Origin: Bacteroidales bacterium
GTDB taxonomy: Bacteria; Bacteroidota; Bacteroidia; Bacteroidales; UBA932
DNA: 51,059 nucleotides
Reading direction: 5' to 3'
NCBI GenBank assembly: GCA_017471965.1
Contig: JAFURF010000003.1
Coordinates: 1-51,059, forward strand
Shown in pieces: positions 24,873 through 34,036 of the stretch (the first letter of the stretch is position 1; the number at the start of each line of letters is the position of its first letter). The position numbers were made by a program, and so were the translations under genes. Under the pieces are notes generated by a model that did no database searches, had not been told where the DNA came from, and saw only the letters and a list, made by a program, of their open reading frames with translations.

Positions 24873-27497
24873 ATGACTAAGAAAAAAGAAAGAATTATTG
24901 CACTTATCGGAGTCTTCATTCTGATGGGACTATTCATTTTCGTCAAGATAAGAGAACCCAAGTTACAGGATGCAGACATCCTCCTTTCGGAAGGTTGGCA
25001 TATCCAGTCTTCGGCGAAGGTATCCCTTGACGGCGTGCAACTGTCGACAGAAGGCACCGACTTCGGCACTGACTGGTATCCGGCAAGCGTGCCTGCAACA
25101 GTCATGGGAGCGCTTACTGCAAACGGACTTTACGCCGATGCATTCACCGGAAAGAACTACGCAGAGATCGACAGGGAGCAGTTCGACACCACATGGTGGT
25201 ACAGGACTTCATTCGAGGTGCCTGCACTTAAGGATGGACAGAGGGCGGAACTTGCTTTTGACGGAGTAAGTTACCGCGCCGACGTATGGCTCAACGGAAA
25301 GCAGATAGCATCTGCAGATGAATTCTTCGGACCGTTCCGCCAGTTCACTTTCGATGTGACCGATGTACTCGGAGAGAAGAATAACCTCGCTGTACGCGTT
25401 CACAGGTGGCAGAAGGGCGAATTCAATATCGGATTCGTAGACTGGAACCCTCGTCCTGCAGACGAGAGCATGGGTATCTTCCGTCCGGTATGGCTCAGAT
25501 ACAGCGACGCCGTATCACTCACAGATCCTGCAGTGCGCTCTAAAGTTGACACTTCGGATTTCAAGGAAGCATGGCTTACAGTAGAGGCAACTCTCTGCAA
25601 CGCTTCAGACAAGGCTGTTTCAGGAAAACTTCAAGGAGAGTTCGAGAACAGACGTTTCGAATATCCAGTAGAACTCGCTGCCGGGGAGACAAAGACCGTA
25701 AAGGTAACTGCAGAAGACGCCAGGGAACTGCATATAAGGAATCCGCGCCTGTGGTGGTGCCACAATCTCGGCAATCCTGAGATGTACTCGATGGACCTGA
25801 CTTTCGTCGTGGACGGAAAGGTGTCTGACAATGCGACTGTAGACTTCGGAATAAGACATCTGGACTCATGGTTCAACGAAGACGGATACCGTGGATTCAT
25901 CCTCAACGGAAAGAAGGTGCTTGTAAAGGGTGCCGGCTGGACAGATGACATCTTCCTTCGAAATCCTGACGAAAGGAATGCCCTGGAGGTGGCATATGTC
26001 AAGGACATGAACATGAACTGTATCAGATTTGAGAACGTATGGGGTACGTCGCAGAACATATATGACGAGTGCGACCGTCAGGGAGTGCTCGCCCTTGTGG
26101 GATGGAGTTGCCATTGGGAATGGGAAGTCTACACCGGAAAGCCGAACGACCGCAACGGATGTATTTCTACAGAAGAGGATATCGACCTGATTTCAGAGTC
26201 ATGGAGGGATCAGATCCTTTGGCTCAGGAACCATCCTTCGATAATCTGCTGGTACGGCGCCAGCGACATGCTTCCGCGTCCTGCCCTCGAGCAGCGTTAT
26301 CTCGACATCCTCGCAGAAATCGATGACCGTCCTTATACCGTTCATGCCGGATCGGCAAAGAGCCCTCTGAGCGGCCCTGCCGGAATGAAGATGTGGGGAC
26401 CTTACGAATGGCAGGCGCCATATTACTGGTATTCCGAAGAGGCAAAGGGAAATGCAGTGGGCTTCAATACCGAGACAGGTATCGGTGCACAGATGCCTGT
26501 GCTGGAATCCCTCAGGAAATTCATACCTGAAGAAAGTCTCTGGCCTGTCGGAGATGCATATGACTACCATACGACCACATCCCGTGACGCCCTTCACGAC
26601 CTGAGCGAACTCAAGACCGTGATCGAAAAGAGAATGGGTGGAGCCTCGGATCTGGAGGACTTCCTGCGCAAGGCCCATTTCCTTGACTATGAAGGAACCA
26701 GGGCTATGGTGGAGGCTCATCGCGTGAATGTACCGCGTTCTACAGGTATCATCCAGTGGATGCTCAACTCCGCATGGCCGTCACTCTACTGGCAGTTGTA
26801 TGACTGGTATCTTGTACCTGTCTCATCATATTGGTCGGTCAAGAAGGGATGCATGCCTCAGCAACTTGCCTACAACTATGCAGACGACAAGGTCTATGCA
26901 GTCAATGACGAGAAGGAGGACAGAAGCCTCATAGCGAAGATGAAGGTCTATGGCATGGACGGAACCGTACTTTCCGATGTCAGGTGTGATGCAGAGATGC
27001 CGGCCGGCTGCTCGAAGGCGTTGTTTGAAGTGACTTCTCCGGTAAGCGGTCAAAGTCCTGTATATTTCGTTTTCCTGAGTCTTGAAGACAGAAAGGGCAA
27101 TGTCGTGTCATGCAACGAATATTGCCTTGCTGATGTCAAGGACAAGCATGACTGGAGCAAGTACAGATGGTGGAGGACCCAGATGGAAAGTTACGGCGAC
27201 TTCTCTGCCCTAAATAACCTTGCTCAGGCAGACCTTGCAGCAAGCAGCAACACAGATGGCAACAAAGTGACCGTTACATTGAAGAACGGATCCGAGGTCG
27301 TGGCCTTCTTCATCGATCTGAAGATAAAGGACTCCGAAGGAGAAATCATCGTGCCAGGCTTCTGGTCAGACAACCTTGTGAGCATAGCACCTGGTCAGGA
27401 AATCACATTGACATGGAGCAACGGCAAGGATCTTCCTGAAGGTTCTGCACTTGAAATCTCAGGATGGAACATCGAAGACAGCAGGTTCGATCTTTAA
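24873..27497 (+). CDS. GH2 exo-beta-D-glucosaminidase / mannosidase-like enzyme
   Basis: An 874-residue GH2 enzyme with sugar-binding sandwich (about residues 60-210), immunoglobulin-like domain and TIM barrel (about 325-620), then C-terminal sandwich domains. In exo-beta-D-glucosaminidases such as CsxA the acid/base is Asp instead of the Glu of the usual NE pair. Here Asp465 in WYGASDMLPRP and Glu534 in GFNTETGIGAQMP fit that arrangement and spacing, and MLNSAWPSLYWQLYDWYLVP is also typical of that branch. It would remove beta-linked glucosamine (or a close relative) from chain ends, but beta-mannosidase activity cannot be excluded. The N-terminus has a hydrophobic anchor (IIALIGVFILMGLFIFV) and no lipobox, which suggests a periplasmic, inner-membrane-tethered enzyme. 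The stop overlaps the convergent gene by 4 bases. Confidence 0.9.
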   Translation: MTKKKERIIALIGVFILMGLFIFVKIREPKLQDADILLSEGWHIQSSAKVSLDGVQLSTEGTDFGTDWYPASVPATVMGALTANGLYADAFTGKNYAEIDREQFDTTWWYRTSFEVPALKDGQRAELAFDGVSYRADVWLNGKQIASADEFFGPFRQFTFDVTDVLGEKNNLAVRVHRWQKGEFNIGFVDWNPRPADESMGIFRPVWLRYSDAVSLTDPAVRSKVDTSDFKEAWLTVEATLCNASDKAVSGKLQGEFENRRFEYPVELAAGETKTVKVTAEDARELHIRNPRLWWCHNLGNPEMYSMDLTFVVDGKVSDNATVDFGIRHLDSWFNEDGYRGFILNGKKVLVKGAGWTDDIFLRNPDERNALEVAYVKDMNMNCIRFENVWGTSQNIYDECDRQGVLALVGWSCHWEWEVYTGKPNDRNGCISTEEDIDLISESWRDQILWLRNHPSIICWYGASDMLPRPALEQRYLDILAEIDDRPYTVHAGSAKSPLSGPAGMKMWGPYEWQAPYYWYSEEAKGNAVGFNTETGIGAQMPVLESLRKFIPEESLWPVGDAYDYHTTTSRDALHDLSELKTVIEKRMGGASDLEDFLRKAHFLDYEGTRAMVEAHRVNVPRSTGIIQWMLNSAWPSLYWQLYDWYLVPVSSYWSVKKGCMPQQLAYNYADDKVYAVNDEKEDRSLIAKMKVYGMDGTVLSDVRCDAEMPAGCSKALFEVTSPVSGQSPVYFVFLSLEDRKGNVVSCNEYCLADVKDKHDWSKYRWWRTQMESYGDFSALNNLAQADLAASSNTDGNKVTVTLKNGSEVVAFFIDLKIKDSEGEIIVPGFWSDNLVSIAPGQEITLTWSNGKDLPEGSALEISGWNIEDSRFDL

Positions 27498-28453
27498 AAC
27501 CTTATACCTGTAAGGTAAGACATTACCTTGCTTTCAGGGGCATCCTTAAGGATGACCCCTTTTTCTTTGTCCAGAAGATAAAGGGACGGAATGGCCCTGA
27601 CGTTATAGAGATTGTCGGTACGGATGACAAGGTCCGGATCAAAGCCGTTGTACCAGTTGTCGGGATATACAGGCATATAGTCCCTCCATGCCGCGATATC
27701 CTCGTCTATATAGATATTCACAACGGCAAGGACTCCTTCCGATATCATCCGGGATACCGCAGGCTCTCCTTTAAGCATTTCTATGATGTTCATGCAGGCA
27801 TCGCATCCGGGATTGCTGAAGAACAGAAGGGTCAGAGGGGCCTCTATGGCATGCAGGGTATGCATCCTGCCGTGACGGTCAGCAAAACGGAAATCGGCGG
27901 CCTTTGTTCCAAGTCGGTTGAGGGCACAGACACGTGCCTGATATGCATATTTGTCACGGACTTCCTGAGGATTGCCCTCATAAGAGGCCATGTGCCTTGC
28001 AAAATGAAGATAGTATTCTTCGTTCCTCAAAGGAGAATTGGGGTCATAGAGGTATTTTTCCGAAAGGGCGGTAATGGTCTCGAATACATTTGACGAAGTG
28101 TCCTTCTTCTCACATTCGGAAATCCTCCTGAAAAGACGCGAAACGGCTTTTTCGGAAACCTTGAGGTCCGTCATGTCCAGAACCGATATCCAGTTTGCGA
28201 ATTTCTGCTCCACATCCTCCTTCAGAACTCCGCTCACAAGGGATGAGTCGGAAGGATACGCTCTCTCCGGATCAGTAAGGCGGTCCCAGAAATGTTCTGC
28301 AAGATAATCCGCCCTCTGTTGAGCGGATTCCATCATGGAAGGTACAGTGACATCAGGAAAAGACAGAGCCTCAAAAGACTCTGTCTTCCTCTGCCCGCAT
28401 CCTGCGACAAGAAAGGCCGCAAGAAGCAGACCTATGACGGTATCAGTCCTCAT
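27494..28453 (-). CDS. DUF5106/thioredoxin-like lipoprotein
   Basis: A 319-residue lipoprotein with lipobox LVAGC. The N-terminal helical half (about residues 35-170) resembles DUF5106. The C-terminal half (about 180-315) is a thioredoxin-like fold with the redox motif NPGCDACMN, a cis-Pro-type block AIPSLYLLD, and a DIAAWRDYMP insertion. It is probably a periplasmic thiol-disulfide protein; its partner is unknown. It overlaps the upstream Na/Pi cotransporter gene by 11 bases, so the two are translationally coupled, and overlaps the convergent GH2 gene by 4 bases at the 3' end. Confidence 0.8.
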   Translation of the reverse strand: MRTDTVIGLLLAAFLVAGCGQRKTESFEALSFPDVTVPSMMESAQQRADYLAEHFWDRLTDPERAYPSDSSLVSGVLKEDVEQKFANWISVLDMTDLKVSEKAVSRLFRRISECEKKDTSSNVFETITALSEKYLYDPNSPLRNEEYYLHFARHMASYEGNPQEVRDKYAYQARVCALNRLGTKAADFRFADRHGRMHTLHAIEAPLTLLFFSNPGCDACMNIIEMLKGEPAVSRMISEGVLAVVNIYIDEDIAAWRDYMPVYPDNWYNGFDPDLVIRTDNLYNVRAIPSLYLLDKEKGVILKDAPESKVMSYLTGIRF

Positions 28454-30149
28454 CTTTCGTGACAGCTGCCTCTGAAATGTTTATCAGGAAATCACCTATC
28501 TTCTCGAGTTCATTCAGAACATCGATATAATAAACTCCTGTGAGATAGTTGTAACTGTTGCTTTCTATGTTCACTATATGCTCTTCCCTGAGATATCTTC
28601 TGCACTCGTCGATGTTATACTCGGCATTCACGGCATTGGAGATATCTGTCAGGTCAGGATTCTTCAGATTCTCCACCATGATGTCATATCCTTTCTGCAC
28701 GAGATCCATCATCTTGTTGAGACGGTCAAGAAGCGACTTGTCGAAGACCTTTCCATGGACATTCTTACGGGTGAGGATGCGTCCGATCGCTTCTCCTGAG
28801 TCACCGAGAGACTCCATTTCCTTGATGATCTTGTACATGGACCTGATCCTGTCGGCAGCCTCGGCGCTTATTTCGTTTCTTGACACCTCGTTGAGATACT
28901 GCGCTATTTCATACTCGATCCGGTCTGTAATCTCCTCATATTTGACAAGTTTCTCATTCAGGACATCGAATTTCTCCTTGTTCTGTTCATTCACGGCCTG
29001 ACGGAGATATCCGAACCCGTTGCGGCAGATCTCGGCAAAATGCACCATCTCCTGCTGGGCCTCCTGCAGAGAAAGTTCTGCAGTGCTGAGAGGACCTGCG
29101 GAGATATACTTGAGTCTGAACACTTCTTCTCCCTTAGGAGCCTTCACCATCCAAGTCACTATCTTCTCTATCTGAGGCGTGAACCATATGAGGATCAACG
29201 TATTTGTTATGTTGAACAGTGTGTGGAGCATCGAGATTCCGTAAAGGAGGGACGAGGATGCACCAGGTGCAGTGAGGTCGACGGTAAGAGGATTATAGAA
29301 ACCGAGAGCCTCCATGATGATGCCCACAAGACTGAGGAACGGCTTGAATACCACAAGGACCCAGAACACTCCGAAGACATTGAATACGGTATGGGCGCGT
29401 GCAGTCCTCTTAGCAGAAGTATTGCCGACTGCAGCGGCCATGTTGGCAGTAATCGTGGTTCCTATGTTCTCACCAAGGACCATTGCGCATGCCAGAGGAA
29501 AATCGATAAGTCCTGAGGTCGCCAGGAGCATGGTGATGGCCATTGTGGCGCTGGAAGCCTGAAGGACTATGGTAAGAATGGTACCGGCAAGCAGGAAGAT
29601 GATCTGAGACCAGAATCCGAAGCCGGTGAAATGCGAGAAGAATGAAAGCATCGCATCCTTGTTGTCAAGGAGAGCGCCTGCAGAGTTCTTCATGAAGGAG
29701 AGTCCGAGGAACATGATGGCGAATCCGACCACGAACTCACCTATGCTCTTGTTCTTCTGCTTCTTGGATGTACAGAGAACGAAACCGAGGGCCATCAGAG
29801 GCACTGAAAAGACGGAAATGTCCACTGAGAAACCGAGGGCGGTGACCCATGCAGTGAGTGTCGTTCCTATGTTGGCACCCATGATGACGCCGATGGCATT
29901 TCCGAGGGTAAGAAGTCCTGCGTTGACGAAACTTACCACCATGATTGTCGTTGCCGATGACGACTGCACGAGGGCAGTCACACCAAGACCGGTAAGTACA
30001 CGCTTGAAGGAATTAGAAGTCATTGACGCAAGGAATGACCTCAACTTGTCACCGGCTGTTTTCTGAAGTCCTTCGCTCATGAGGGTCATTCCATAAAGGA
30101 ACATTCCCAAAGCACCTATCAAGGTCAGGACCTGTAGAAGAATACTCAT
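28443..30149 (-). CDS. Na/Pi cotransporter family protein with C-terminal PhoU-like domain
   Basis: A 568-residue inner-membrane protein. The first ~330 residues hold the two inverted Na/Pi-cotransporter repeats with their signature QSSSATT (ALVQSSSATTIMVVSFVNAG) and LQASSATMAITMLLAT. About residues 350-560 are a helical PhoU-like domain (EKFDVLNEKLVKYEEITDRI). It probably moves phosphate with sodium and senses or regulates through PhoU. A TATTTTTG box on the minus strand at 30182-30189 lies 33-40 bases upstream of the ATG. It is followed by an overlapping lipoprotein gene. Confidence 0.93.
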   Translation of the reverse strand: MSILLQVLTLIGALGMFLYGMTLMSEGLQKTAGDKLRSFLASMTSNSFKRVLTGLGVTALVQSSSATTIMVVSFVNAGLLTLGNAIGVIMGANIGTTLTAWVTALGFSVDISVFSVPLMALGFVLCTSKKQKNKSIGEFVVGFAIMFLGLSFMKNSAGALLDNKDAMLSFFSHFTGFGFWSQIIFLLAGTILTIVLQASSATMAITMLLATSGLIDFPLACAMVLGENIGTTITANMAAAVGNTSAKRTARAHTVFNVFGVFWVLVVFKPFLSLVGIIMEALGFYNPLTVDLTAPGASSSLLYGISMLHTLFNITNTLILIWFTPQIEKIVTWMVKAPKGEEVFRLKYISAGPLSTAELSLQEAQQEMVHFAEICRNGFGYLRQAVNEQNKEKFDVLNEKLVKYEEITDRIEYEIAQYLNEVSRNEISAEAADRIRSMYKIIKEMESLGDSGEAIGRILTRKNVHGKVFDKSLLDRLNKMMDLVQKGYDIMVENLKNPDLTDISNAVNAEYNIDECRRYLREEHIVNIESNSYNYLTGVYYIDVLNELEKIGDFLINISEAAVTKDED

Positions 30150-30181
30150 TTTTATAATAATATCTTAGGTTGAAAATCACG

Positions 30182-30208
30182 CAAAAATATAAAAAATAAT
30201 TAGATTTG
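30182..30208. promoter_or_regulatory. Divergent -7 boxes between Na/Pi transporter and HEXXH/barrel genes
   Basis: CAAAAATA (30182-30189) read on the minus strand is TATTTTTG, fitting TAnnTTTG for the leftward transporter. TAGATTTG (30201-30208) fits for the rightward gene starting at 30243. Neither has a clear TTG at the -33 position. Confidence 0.5.
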
Positions 30209-30242
30209 CATAGTTTCTGAAACCTGACCTATTTTACTTGTT

Positions 30243-33200
30243 ATGAAATTATTCAGATTTATTATCCCGATTGCAGTTTTTCTTATTCCTACTCTGGCCG
30301 AAGCCCAGTTCTATGTGACAGGAGATGATCCGGGAAAACTCAGGTGGTACTCTATAAATACTGACAACTACACCATCATATATCCAGAAGGAACGGACTC
30401 TCTCGCCCGTGTGTACGGAAAGAACCTTGAAAAGTTCCGTGTGCCTGTTTCGCGCACCGTCGGATATCTGCCGGGAGGTCCGGGAAAACTCAGAATGCCG
30501 GTAGTGATGCATGCCCACAATGCCGCCAACGGTTCTGTGGCATGGGCCCCTAAGAGAATGGATTTCTTTACCATCCCTTCTGCATACGATCCGGAGCCGA
30601 TGCCTTGGGCTACGATGCTTTCGGTGCATGAGTCCCGCCATGTGTCCCAGATGCAGTTCGGAATGACAAAGGCGCAGAAGCCTATCGGATGGATATTCGG
30701 AGAAATGTGGAACATACTTGCATCCCTCCTTTATCCGGGACTGTCGAACATTGAAGGAGACGCCGTGATCGCTGAAACCGCCCTTACCAATTCCGGACGC
30801 GGACGTACGGCAGACTTCCTGAACTACTACCGTGTGGCCTTCGACAACGGGGACTTCAGAAGATGGGACCAGTGGAGGCTCGGTTCGCAGCGCCGATATG
30901 CTCCCGACCACTATGCACTCGGCTACCTTACCATCGGCGGTCTGAGGACCCTTTATGATGCCCCGCAGTACATGGATTCGGCATATCATATCGCTGCCCG
31001 CAGGCCATACAACCTTGCGACCTTCTACACGGCCGCAAAGAAGATGACAGGAAAGAAATATGAAGAGGTATTCATGGAATCCTGCCATGCCATGCATGAA
31101 ATATGGAAGGCGGAGGCCGATGCCCGTGCACCGTTCATTCCTTCTGAACAGGTGACAAAGGAACCGCGTCTGTATACGGACTATCAGGGTCTCGCCATAT
31201 GCGGCACCGACCTGTATGCCGTAAAGAAAGGCCACGAAACAGTACCGGTACTCGTCCGGATAGACACTGACGGAAACGAATATGTATTGTCGGCATTTTC
31301 ACCACAGACCAGCAACCTTGCCATTGTCCCTCAGACAGGAAAGATATACTGGAGCGAGACCTTGGTTGATGAAAGATGGACTCTGGAGACAGATTCCAGG
31401 ATCAGATACATGAACATCAGCGTAGGCGGCAAGAAGAATCTCACTGATACGGATATGCTTCTCTTCAATCCCGGATTCGGAGATGGTGCTGAAAAGACTG
31501 CGACAGTACAGTATTATCCTGACGGAAGATCATCACTGACTGTCATCGACAGCGCTACAGGAGATGTCTTGTCCGACACGGAAGCCCCTTCCGGGCTCCA
31601 ACTTGTCCAGACCGCATGGATAGGTGAAGACATATACGCTACGGCTATAAATGACAACGGATACGGAATATACAGACTGCGCGACGGAGAATGGGATACC
31701 GTTCTGGAACCTCAACCGGTAATGGTAAAGAATTTCGGCACCATCGGTGATGAACTGATGTTCGTCTGCGACAGGACAGGTGCAGACGAACTATACCACT
31801 TCAATCCGGTATCGGGTGAACTCAGTCAGAAGACCGTGACCCGCTACGGCGCCGACGACTTCGTCTACAGCGAGGACGGGAAATGGCTCTACTACACATC
31901 GCAGACAATGAAGGGCAAGCATGTCTTCCGCACATCTGTATCCGACCTTATAGACCGTCCTGCAGACTTTACTCAAAGGCATTCGTGGCATCTGGCCGAA
32001 AGACTTACTGAACAGGAAAAGACCATAGCACAGAAGGCCGGATACAATGAAACCGTGACCGAAGTCGAGACCACATTCTCCGAACCTGAAAGATATGGCA
32101 AGTTCGCTCACGCATTCAACCTCCACTCCTGGGCTCCTGTATATGTGAACGTGAACAACATCATGAACATGTCGTTTGACCACATCTGGCAGGCAGCATC
32201 TCTCGGCGCCACAGGCATCATGCAGAACCGTCTGGCAACCTGCGTCGGAGAATTCGGATATTCGGCACATAAGGATCCTTACAATCCATCAAAATGGAGA
32301 CACTCAGGACATGCCCGACTGACATACTCAGGCTGGTATCCGGTATTTGAACTCTCCGTCAACTTCAATGACAGGGCTGCAAGACAATGGTCTCCGATAC
32401 TGTATGAAGAGGAAGAAGGCACATACATCTCCCTTGGGAGCAAGCAGATGTCTGACCCATATATCGAAGGCAGCATCAAGGCATACATTCCTTTCAATTT
32501 CTCATCAGGAGGATGGTACAAAGGCGTGATTCCTCAGGTATCTTACAATATCAGCAACGACAAGTTCAACACCAGTGCCACCGTCCTCAAACCGGACAAT
32601 ATCCATGATATATTCATCAATGAAGAGTCCACTGCCATCATTACCAGCAAGAGATATGGATTTTCGGGTGTTACAGAAGGAAAGAACACCTTCCGGCATA
32701 GCCTTACAGGATCTCTCCGTGCATACACAATGCTTGCAACACCTAATTCCGCCATCTATCCAAGATGGGGAATAGGAATGGAGGTCGGAGCACACGGAGG
32801 ACTCGAAAGCAGCAGGTATCTCTCCCCTATGGGATATGCATATCTTTACGGATATGTTCCAGGTATCCTGAGGACACACGGAATAAAACTGACAGCGACT
32901 TTACAGGGCAAACTCAACGACGCCCCTTTCGGACAGACCATAACGAACATCCTTCCAAGAGGTCTCAGTGAGAACGGTTCTCTACTCAGTTGGATATCTG
33001 TCAGGAACAAAAGCATGGCAAAGGTGACGGCAGACTACGCCTTCCCTATCTTCATCGGAGACCTCGCTATCGGAGGAAACTTCTTCTCGATAAAGAGACT
33101 TGTAGTCAATCCTCATTTCGACTATACCTATGCCGGAGGAAAGGGACTGTTCTCAGTCGGAGGAGAACTCATCCTTGATCTGCACAGTATCCTGACCCTC

Positions 33201-33329
33201 GAATGGCCATGCTCGTTCGGAATCACCTATTCATACAACGGAGGCAACGGCATCAAGACCCTTTCGGAGGAAAGCGGAATCGCCATAAACCGCCATTTTG
33301 TAGGACCTACATTCAACGTCTCATTCTAA
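30243..33329 (+). CDS. Large outer-membrane protein with HEXXH peptidase-like domain and C-terminal barrel
   Basis: A 1028-residue secreted protein with signal peptide ending near LAEAQ. Residues ~30-290 look like a gluzincin (peptidase MA-like) domain, with HESRH at 129-133 matching HEXXH and NIEGDAVIAE (Glu171) resembling the EGxA third-ligand motif. About residues 300-590 are a TolB-like beta-propeller (repeats such as YSEDGKWLYYTS). The C-terminal ~400 residues alternate like a beta-barrel and end in VSF, typical of outer-membrane insertion. Family function is unknown to me; whether the metal site is active is open. It starts 34 bases after a TAGATTTG box and is followed 9 bp later by a CpXC gene. 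Confidence 0.8.
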   Translation: MKLFRFIIPIAVFLIPTLAEAQFYVTGDDPGKLRWYSINTDNYTIIYPEGTDSLARVYGKNLEKFRVPVSRTVGYLPGGPGKLRMPVVMHAHNAANGSVAWAPKRMDFFTIPSAYDPEPMPWATMLSVHESRHVSQMQFGMTKAQKPIGWIFGEMWNILASLLYPGLSNIEGDAVIAETALTNSGRGRTADFLNYYRVAFDNGDFRRWDQWRLGSQRRYAPDHYALGYLTIGGLRTLYDAPQYMDSAYHIAARRPYNLATFYTAAKKMTGKKYEEVFMESCHAMHEIWKAEADARAPFIPSEQVTKEPRLYTDYQGLAICGTDLYAVKKGHETVPVLVRIDTDGNEYVLSAFSPQTSNLAIVPQTGKIYWSETLVDERWTLETDSRIRYMNISVGGKKNLTDTDMLLFNPGFGDGAEKTATVQYYPDGRSSLTVIDSATGDVLSDTEAPSGLQLVQTAWIGEDIYATAINDNGYGIYRLRDGEWDTVLEPQPVMVKNFGTIGDELMFVCDRTGADELYHFNPVSGELSQKTVTRYGADDFVYSEDGKWLYYTSQTMKGKHVFRTSVSDLIDRPADFTQRHSWHLAERLTEQEKTIAQKAGYNETVTEVETTFSEPERYGKFAHAFNLHSWAPVYVNVNNIMNMSFDHIWQAASLGATGIMQNRLATCVGEFGYSAHKDPYNPSKWRHSGHARLTYSGWYPVFELSVNFNDRAARQWSPILYEEEEGTYISLGSKQMSDPYIEGSIKAYIPFNFSSGGWYKGVIPQVSYNISNDKFNTSATVLKPDNIHDIFINEESTAIITSKRYGFSGVTEGKNTFRHSLTGSLRAYTMLATPNSAIYPRWGIGMEVGAHGGLESSRYLSPMGYAYLYGYVPGILRTHGIKLTATLQGKLNDAPFGQTITNILPRGLSENGSLLSWISVRNKSMAKVTADYAFPIFIGDLAIGGNFFSIKRLVVNPHFDYTYAGGKGLFSVGGELILDLHSILTLEWPCSFGITYSYNGGNGIKTLSEESGIAINRHFVGPTFNVSF

Positions 33330-33338
33330 ACAAGATAT

Positions 33339-34001
33339 ATGTCAATCATCAACGAAGCCCTCGCCCCATGCAGCAAATGCGGCCAGCAGCACAAGGTCAC
33401 AGTATACAGAAGCATAAACATCTCGGAGAATCCCGAACTCAAGGCAAAGGTCCGCGACGGATCCCTCTTCCTGTGGGAATGTCCTCATTGCGGACAGGTC
33501 AACCTTGCAAGGTACGAGACCCTCTACCATGACCCTGAAGCAAGACTGATGATATGGCTCATTCCTGAAGGGGAAATCTCGGAAACCCAGATGCAGGCCA
33601 TCACCATGCACACGAAGGCAATGGGAGGATATACCCTGCGTCGCGTGAACGACATGGGTTCACTCATGGAAAAGGTACTCATCAGTGAGGCCGGACTCGA
33701 CGACGTGGTCCTCGAGATGTGCAAATACGTGACCAGGATGGAGATGCTGCAGAAGAATGTTTCTGCCGAACAGAAGGAGGAATTCATGGCATCCGTCTTC
33801 CATTTCTACAGGTCGGAAGGAGAAGGCGACGAGCGCATACTCACCTTCATGTATGCCCTTGACGGCCAGATGCTCGGAGTCAACATAGGATGGAACGTAT
33901 ATCAGGACTGCGCCGGCATCCTCGAGCGCAACCCACAGATCCGCCCTGCAGAAGGCTTCGCCCGCATCGACTCCGACTGGCTGACCTCTCTTGTCAGATA
34001 A
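33339..34001 (+). CDS. CpXC-domain protein
   Basis: A 220-residue cytosolic protein. Two zinc-ribbon Cys pairs (PCSKCGQQHKV and WECPHCGQVN) enclose the CpXC domain at residues ~8-60. A helical/alpha-beta region follows. The C-terminus PAEGFARIDSDWLTSLVR also recurs, diverged, in the remnant at 35389-35445. Function of the family is unknown. It is 9 bp behind the barrel gene, so probably in its transcript. Confidence 0.8.
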   Translation: MSIINEALAPCSKCGQQHKVTVYRSINISENPELKAKVRDGSLFLWECPHCGQVNLARYETLYHDPEARLMIWLIPEGEISETQMQAITMHTKAMGGYTLRRVNDMGSLMEKVLISEAGLDDVVLEMCKYVTRMEMLQKNVSAEQKEEFMASVFHFYRSEGEGDERILTFMYALDGQMLGVNIGWNVYQDCAGILERNPQIRPAEGFARIDSDWLTSLVR

Positions 34002-34036
34002 TCACTTGCCATTAATCTATAAAATTATCCAAGAGT

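Noticed and set aside
30249-31235. Antisense ORF of 328 codons opposite the HEXXH protein
   Set aside because: Shadow of the real frame; no family resemblance and no start signal.
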